Below, in pieces: positions 56,601 through 60,390 of a stretch of DNA of 60,390 nucleotides; position 1 is the stretch's first letter, and every line of letters starts with the position of its first letter. The DNA lies in contig NZ_AEDV01000039.1 in assembly GCF_000148545.1 (NCBI RefSeq), forward strand, positions 1 through 60,390. Direction: 5' to 3'. A program made the position numbers and the translations under genes. This stretch comes from Streptococcus mitis SK597 (GTDB lineage: Bacteria > Bacillota > Bacilli > Lactobacillales > Streptococcaceae). The notes under the pieces are model-generated. The model had not been told where the DNA came from. It ran no database searches and saw only the letters and a program-made list of their open reading frames with translations.

Positions 56601-59509
56601 TCGCTAGAGTTGGTGGAGTTGCAGGTTCCCTATGGACAAATGGTTCTGACACAAAAGACAATTCTGGACGTCTATCGAGTGTTCTAAGTGATGTTACTGT
56701 TACAAATGGGAATGCAATTTCTGGTTATCATTTTGATGGGATGAAGGAGACAGAGGTTTACAGTAATAAAGACAATAAGGTAGTTAATGTTCAAGCAGTT
56801 GGAGATGAGGTAATGTCAGTTGATTCCACTGTAGAACGTGGTACTGAGATTGAAAAAACAGCAGTTCAAGCCAAGAAAGACCAGATTACTACAAAGAAAA
56901 CTATAACCGTGGAAGATTTCACAAATTCTGCTAAACAGGATGTAGATTATACCAAGGCCACTCATTATCAAGCGACAAGAGAAGTTGCATATAAAAATAT
57001 AGAAAAATTATTACCTTTCTATAATAGAGACACCATTGTGAAATATGGAAATCAATTATCAACTGATACTAACCTGTTTAAAAAAGAATTATTATCTGTT
57101 GTACCTATGAAAAATGAGGAAGTGGTTTCAGATATTACTTCAGACAAGAACTCTATCAATCACTTATTACTACATTACAAAGATGGAACATCTGAGAAAG
57201 TAGATTTAACCTACAATAGTGATTTTGCAAATCTGGCTGAGTATACTATTGGAACTACAGGTCTAGTATACACACCAAATACTTTCCTAAAAGATTATAC
57301 ATCTATAATAGATAGAGTTAAAAATGACTTAAATACAGTGCAGTATAATCCAACTGCTCTTAAGAATTTGTTAGGAATTTCGGATAATGTTAAATTAACA
57401 GAACTCTATCTAGATGAACAATTCGCTAAAACTAAAGAGCATTTGACTGAGACTCTTAAAAAATTGCTTTCAGCTGATGCTGCTGTCTCTGGAAATAATA
57501 GTGCTATTGACAATTACATGGTTGATAAAATCAAGCGAAACAAAGAAGCCTTGATGCTCGGATTAACCTATCTAGAACGCTGGTATGATTTCAAATTCGA
57601 TAAGGCTAGCGCAAAAGATTTGCTTATGTTCCATATGGATTTCTTTGGTAAGGGAAATACCTCTCCGCTAGATACAATTATTGAACTGGGTAAATCTGGG
57701 TACAATAATCTCTTGGCTAAAAATAATGTGGTTACTTACAATGCCTTGCTGACGAATAACTACGGTACAAAAGATCTGTTTAGTGCTCTAGAAGGCTACC
57801 GTAAAGCATTTGCACCTACTCAAACTAACAATGAATGGTTTAAATCACAGACAAAAGCCTTAATCGTTGAAGAAAAATCTAATATTCCAGAAGTGAGGGC
57901 TAACCAGGAAAAAGCTGGTAGCAAGTACTCTATCGGTGTTTATGATCGAATCACTAGCGACAGTTGGAAATACCGTAACATGGTACTGCCTCTACTAACC
58001 TTGCCAGAAAGATCAGTATTTGTCATTTCAACTATCTCTAGTCTAGGCTTTGGTGCTTATGATCGCTATCGTAATAAAGAACATCAAGCAAGTGGTGATC
58101 TGAATAGCTTTGTTGAAAAGAGTGCTCACGAAACTGCCGAACGTCAACGCGATCACTATGATTATTGGTATCGTATTCTAGATGAAAAAGGGCGTGAGAA
58201 GCTTTACCGAAATATCTTGCTTTATGATGCCTATAAATTCGGAAATGATCATACTGAAGGAAAGGCTACAGAAGTGGCAGATTTTGATAATCCAAATCCT
58301 GCAATGAAACATTTCTTTGGTCCTGTTGGAAATAAAGTTGGTCATAATGGACACGGTGCTTATGCTACCGGTGACGCCGTTTATTATATGGGTTATCGTA
58401 TGTTAGATAAGGATGGAGCTATTACTTATACTCATGAGATGACGCACGATTCAGATCAGGACATCTACCTTGGTGGCTATGGTCGAAGAAGTGGCTTGGG
58501 ACCAGAGTTCTTCGCAAAAGGCTTATTGCAAGCACCAGACCATCCAAATGACGCAACCATCACCATCAACTCGATCTTGAAACATTTAAAATCGGATAGT
58601 AAAGAAGGAGAACGATTACAAATACTTGATCCAACTACGAGATTTAAAGACGCGACAGATCTTCAAAAATATGTACACAACATGTTTGATGTTGTTTATA
58701 TGTTGGAATATCTTGAAGGAAATTCAATTCTTAAATTAGATACGAATCAAAAACAACAACTTCTTAGAAAAGTTACAAATGAGTACCATCCTGATCCTGA
58801 TGGAAATAAGGTCTATGCAACAAATGTTGTCAGAAATCTAACAGTAGAGGAAGCTGAAAGACTACGTTCATTCAATGATTTGATTGATAATAATATTCTT
58901 TCGTCTAGGGAATATGCGTCAGGCAAATACGAAAGAAATGGCTACTTCACTATTAAATTATTTGCGCCGATTTATGCAGCATTAAGTAGTGATATAGGAA
59001 CACCTGGCGACTTGATGGGACGTCGTATGGCTTATGAACTATTAGCTGCAAAAGGATTTAAAGATGGTATGGTGCCATATATCTCAAATCAATTTGAACC
59101 CGATGCTAGGGCAAATAATAAAACAATTACCTCATATGGTAAGACCAAAGGATTAGTAACAGATACATTAGTACTTCAAAAATTATTTAATGGACAATAT
59201 CACACTTGGAGTGATTTTAAAAAGGCTATGTATGCAGAGCGTCAAACTAAGTTTGGACAATTAAATACAGTGTCATTTAAAGATCCATCAACCCCTTGGT
59301 ATAATCGAAAAACAAAAACTATTAAATCGATAAACGAATTAGAAAATTTAATGAGAAAAGCTATATTGGAAGATTTAGATACACCTCATTGGGATAACTA
59401 TAATCCAGAAACAGACAGTGCAGTTCATAAGTTGAAGAGAGCAATCTTTAAAGCTTATCTTGACCAAACTGATGATTTTAGAAGTTCAATTTTTGAAAAT
59501 AAAAAATAG
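53639..59509 (+). CDS. iga: IgA1-specific zinc metalloprotease (M26)
   Basis: 1956 residues. YSIRK-type signal (FSFRKLSVGLVSATIS), LPNTG at 96-100 followed by two hydrophobic segments (about 106-124 and 132-152), so the anchor is N-terminal and the protease hangs outward. Then two repeat arrays (residues 295-651), a beta-helix-like region with GLUG-type IGGLVG units, and the catalytic domain with HEMTH (1599-1603) and the third ligand E1623. It ends YLDQTDDFRSSIFENKK, as in pneumococcal Iga. It cleaves human IgA1 at the hinge. The position after rexAB is conserved. Confidence 0.95.
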   Translation: MEKYFGEKQQRFSFRKLSVGLVSATISSLFFMSVLASSSVGAQETAGVHYKYVADSELSSEEKKQIVYDIPTYVENDDETYYLVYKLNSQNQLGELPNTGSKNEMQALVTGASLAALGILIFAVSKKKVKNKTVLHLVLVAGIGNGVLVSAHALENNLLLNYNTDYELTSGEKLPLPKAISGYTYIGYIKEGNITSKSKVNDQEKSVATPTKQQKVDYSVTPNFVEHPSTVQAIQEQTSVSSTKPTEVQVVEKPLSTELTNPRKEEKQSSDSQAQLAEHKDVQAGTLVTDKGEPAIQPELPEAVVTDKGEPEQVAPLPEYTGPQAGAVVEPAVQPSLPEAVVAAKGEAEVQPSLPEAVISDKGVPEVQPSLPEAVISDKGVPEVQPSLPEAVVAAKGEAEVQPELPEAVVSDKGVPEVQPELPEAVVSDKGVPEVQPSLPEAIVTDKGEPEVQPELPEAVVTDKGVPEVQPSLPEAVVTDKGEPEVQPALPEAVVSDKGEPEQVAPLPEYTGVQTGAIVEPEKVEPPKEYTGVQAGAIVEPEKVEAPKEYTGVQAGAVVEPEQAAPLPEYTGVQAGAIVEPEKVEPPKEYTGVQAGAIVEPEQVAPLPEYTGVQSGAIVEPEKVEPLPEYTGVQAGAIVEPEQVDPLPEYKGNIEQLKPETPVEKPKETDPEKTIELRSVSDVELYSYEGDRSRQHTSLDKVPDNKSAYFIKVKSAKFKDVLLPVSNIEDTTKDGKPVYKITARLEHLKQSVDNQYQDNFTYYLPKVVQNDSPIYTSFKKLVTDMNSRPDGTFTLGATMNAREVELGENQESYVTSKFTGTLIGSHQGKNYGIFNLKKPLFNRLEHATVKDLTLKDVNISGKNHVASVAKEATNSSTLENVHANGIIAGELGIGGLVQKVDNSTVRNSSFTGRITNTFVTTSQYAIGGLVGQLTGANARVDHSIATVTILSNAERSNQTIGGIAGIVENNATVANSYAEGEINNAKPFARVGGVAGSLWTNGSDTKDNSGRLSSVLSDVTVTNGNAISGYHFDGMKETEVYSNKDNKVVNVQAVGDEVMSVDSTVERGTEIEKTAVQAKKDQITTKKTITVEDFTNSAKQDVDYTKATHYQATREVAYKNIEKLLPFYNRDTIVKYGNQLSTDTNLFKKELLSVVPMKNEEVVSDITSDKNSINHLLLHYKDGTSEKVDLTYNSDFANLAEYTIGTTGLVYTPNTFLKDYTSIIDRVKNDLNTVQYNPTALKNLLGISDNVKLTELYLDEQFAKTKEHLTETLKKLLSADAAVSGNNSAIDNYMVDKIKRNKEALMLGLTYLERWYDFKFDKASAKDLLMFHMDFFGKGNTSPLDTIIELGKSGYNNLLAKNNVVTYNALLTNNYGTKDLFSALEGYRKAFAPTQTNNEWFKSQTKALIVEEKSNIPEVRANQEKAGSKYSIGVYDRITSDSWKYRNMVLPLLTLPERSVFVISTISSLGFGAYDRYRNKEHQASGDLNSFVEKSAHETAERQRDHYDYWYRILDEKGREKLYRNILLYDAYKFGNDHTEGKATEVADFDNPNPAMKHFFGPVGNKVGHNGHGAYATGDAVYYMGYRMLDKDGAITYTHEMTHDSDQDIYLGGYGRRSGLGPEFFAKGLLQAPDHPNDATITINSILKHLKSDSKEGERLQILDPTTRFKDATDLQKYVHNMFDVVYMLEYLEGNSILKLDTNQKQQLLRKVTNEYHPDPDGNKVYATNVVRNLTVEEAERLRSFNDLIDNNILSSREYASGKYERNGYFTIKLFAPIYAALSSDIGTPGDLMGRRMAYELLAAKGFKDGMVPYISNQFEPDARANNKTITSYGKTKGLVTDTLVLQKLFNGQYHTWSDFKKAMYAERQTKFGQLNTVSFKDPSTPWYNRKTKTIKSINELENLMRKAILEDLDTPHWDNYNPETDSAVHKLKRAIFKAYLDQTDDFRSSIFENKK
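54521..55141 (+). repeat. 17-residue (51-bp) repeat array in iga
   Basis: Eleven copies of a unit of the form EVQPSLPEAVVSDKGVP with variants PEL/PSL/PAL, SDKG/TDKG/AAKG and EP/VP/EA. A copy of the downstream 20-residue unit interrupts the array after the first repeat. Proline/acid-rich, probably an extended stalk. Confidence 0.9.
55142..55593 (+). repeat. 20-residue (60-bp) repeat array in iga
   Basis: Seven copies of EYTGVQAGAIVEPEKVEPPK-like units, alternating EKVEPPK and EQVAPLP linkers, ending at EYKGN. Near-identical at DNA level, so prone to length change. Confidence 0.9.
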
Positions 59510-59550
59510 TGTTTACTATTAGGAAATAAAATTAAAGAAGGTGATTACGC

Positions 59551-60390
59551 TTGTCATTATTTAAAAAAGAACGGTTTTCAATCCGAAAAATCTGTGGGAT
59601 TGTTGGTTCGGTGTTACTAGGAAGTGTCTTGGTTGCACCGTCAGTCATCCATGCTTCTACCTATCATTACATTGAAAAAAGCGCTCTTACACAAGAAGAA
59701 CAAACTAAGATTCAGGCAGGAATTCCTACTGATAATGAGGAAACTTATGCTCTTATTTATCAGCAGGAAACTCTTCCTGCAACAGGTTCATCGACTTCTG
59801 TGCTTACAGCTTTAGGTCTATTAGCTATTGGTAGTTTAGTCCTTTTGGTTCATAAAAAGAAAAAAGTTGCTAGTCTGTTCTTAGTTACTACGATTGGACT
59901 GATTAGTCTTTCTAGTATGCAAGCTCTCGATATAAGCAATCCTTTGAAAGCTCCAAGTAATGAAGGAGTAGTTCAAATTGCTGGGTATCGTTATATTGGA
60001 TACTTACTCCTTAATGATGATGCAATTTCAGAAATTCAACATAAAGCTGAGGGGACAAAAAATGTTCCAGTATCTGAAACTCAGGAAAGTATCCCTAATG
60101 AAGCGCCTAAAGCAGAAAAACCTAAAAATCCAGAGTCTGTAAGCACCGTTCCAAACGAGACAACTAAATCAGAGAAGCCAGAGTACACTGCACCGGTAGG
60201 CACAGTCCCTGATGAGGCGCCTAAAGCTGAGAAGCCAGAACATACAGCACCAGTTAGTGGTAATCTGGTAGAATCTGAAGTTCATGAGCAACCAGAATAT
60301 ACAGCTCCAATTGGCGGTAATTTAGTTGAACCAGAAGTTCATGAAAAACCAGCATACACTAAACCTATAGGTACTGTTCCAGACGAGGCT
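59551..60390 (+). CDS. second zinc metalloprotease-type surface protein (ZmpA paralogue), 5' end only
   Basis: TTG 59551, with SD GAAGGTG eight bases upstream, starts an open frame of 280 codons running off the window. MSLFKKERFSIRKICGIVGSVLLGSVL is a YSIRK signal; LPATG lies at 75-79, followed by two hydrophobic segments. ALTQEEQTKIQAGIPT and the YRYIGYLL block mirror iga (SSEEKKQIVYDIPT; YTYIGYIK). Pro/Glu repeats follow (EYTAPVGTVPDEAPKAEKPE). The catalytic domain is beyond the edge, so M26 membership is inferred. It could be a zmpD-type gene, which follows iga in some strains. Confidence 0.85.
   Translation, partial: MSLFKKERFSIRKICGIVGSVLLGSVLVAPSVIHASTYHYIEKSALTQEEQTKIQAGIPTDNEETYALIYQQETLPATGSSTSVLTALGLLAIGSLVLLVHKKKKVASLFLVTTIGLISLSSMQALDISNPLKAPSNEGVVQIAGYRYIGYLLLNDDAISEIQHKAEGTKNVPVSETQESIPNEAPKAEKPKNPESVSTVPNETTKSEKPEYTAPVGTVPDEAPKAEKPEHTAPVSGNLVESEVHEQPEYTAPIGGNLVEPEVHEKPAYTKPIGTVPDEA

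Overview
The window is chromosomal DNA of a mitis-group streptococcus: Streptococcus mitis, S. pneumoniae or a very close relative. The evidence is BOX and RUP interspersed repeats, a preQ1-II riboswitch ahead of queT, the zinc-starvation pair adcAII-pht, rexB-rexA directly followed by an IgA1-protease gene with an N-terminal LPXTG anchor, and many extended -10 promoters. Genes are densely packed in short operons. No phage, CRISPR array or rRNA was seen.

Left part (1-14.8 kb). The 3' end of an LPXTG surface protein is followed by a scar: a RUP element, a transposase-like N-terminus and a decapitated NUDIX gene. Two vitamin operons run leftward: niaX-niaR (niacin uptake and its repressor) and coaB-coaC-panT (CoA synthesis and pantothenate uptake). 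Running rightward are fhs, an AT-rich RelA/SpoT-domain gene that looks imported, pcrA and radC. A leftward block carries a class-I glutamine amidotransferase, the redox sensor rex, two small DUF proteins, a cysteine desulfurase, prs and a CYTH protein.

Middle (14.8-30.5 kb). A decayed IS110-family element separates the divergent CYTH gene and the relQ-nadK-rluD-like-pta run. Next come pepT, an isolated ferrochelatase, mscL, gtrA, riboswitch-controlled queT, tRNA-Thr(GGT) and a structured small RNA that may be the asd-motif RNA. Between this RNA and asd-dapA lies a cassette: a secreted Tyr-rich peptide gene broken by a -1 frameshift, plus a two-gene ABC transporter. It has a cre-like site in its promoter and related short repeats at both borders. 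mnmE and a 4-oxalocrotonate tautomerase run leftward after dapA.

Right part (30.6-60.4 kb). A long rightward run holds tdk-prfA-prmC-tsaC-GNAT, glyA, a nucleoid-associated protein, a lysozyme-like protein and a DUF1002 protein. An amino-acid permease follows, with a BOX element abutting the stop codon on each side. Then come the AdcR-type zinc operon (adcAII and one large pht gene), a CPBP protease, the rexB-rexA recombination nuclease with an unrecognised zinc-ribbon protein, and iga. A second zinc-metalloprotease-type gene with a TTG start runs off the right edge.

The regions most worth a second look are the peptide-ABC cassette with its flanking repeats, the AT-rich RelA/SpoT gene, the IS110 remnant with its structured left end, two candidate leaderless genes (coaB and gtrA), and the zinc-ribbon protein behind rexAB.
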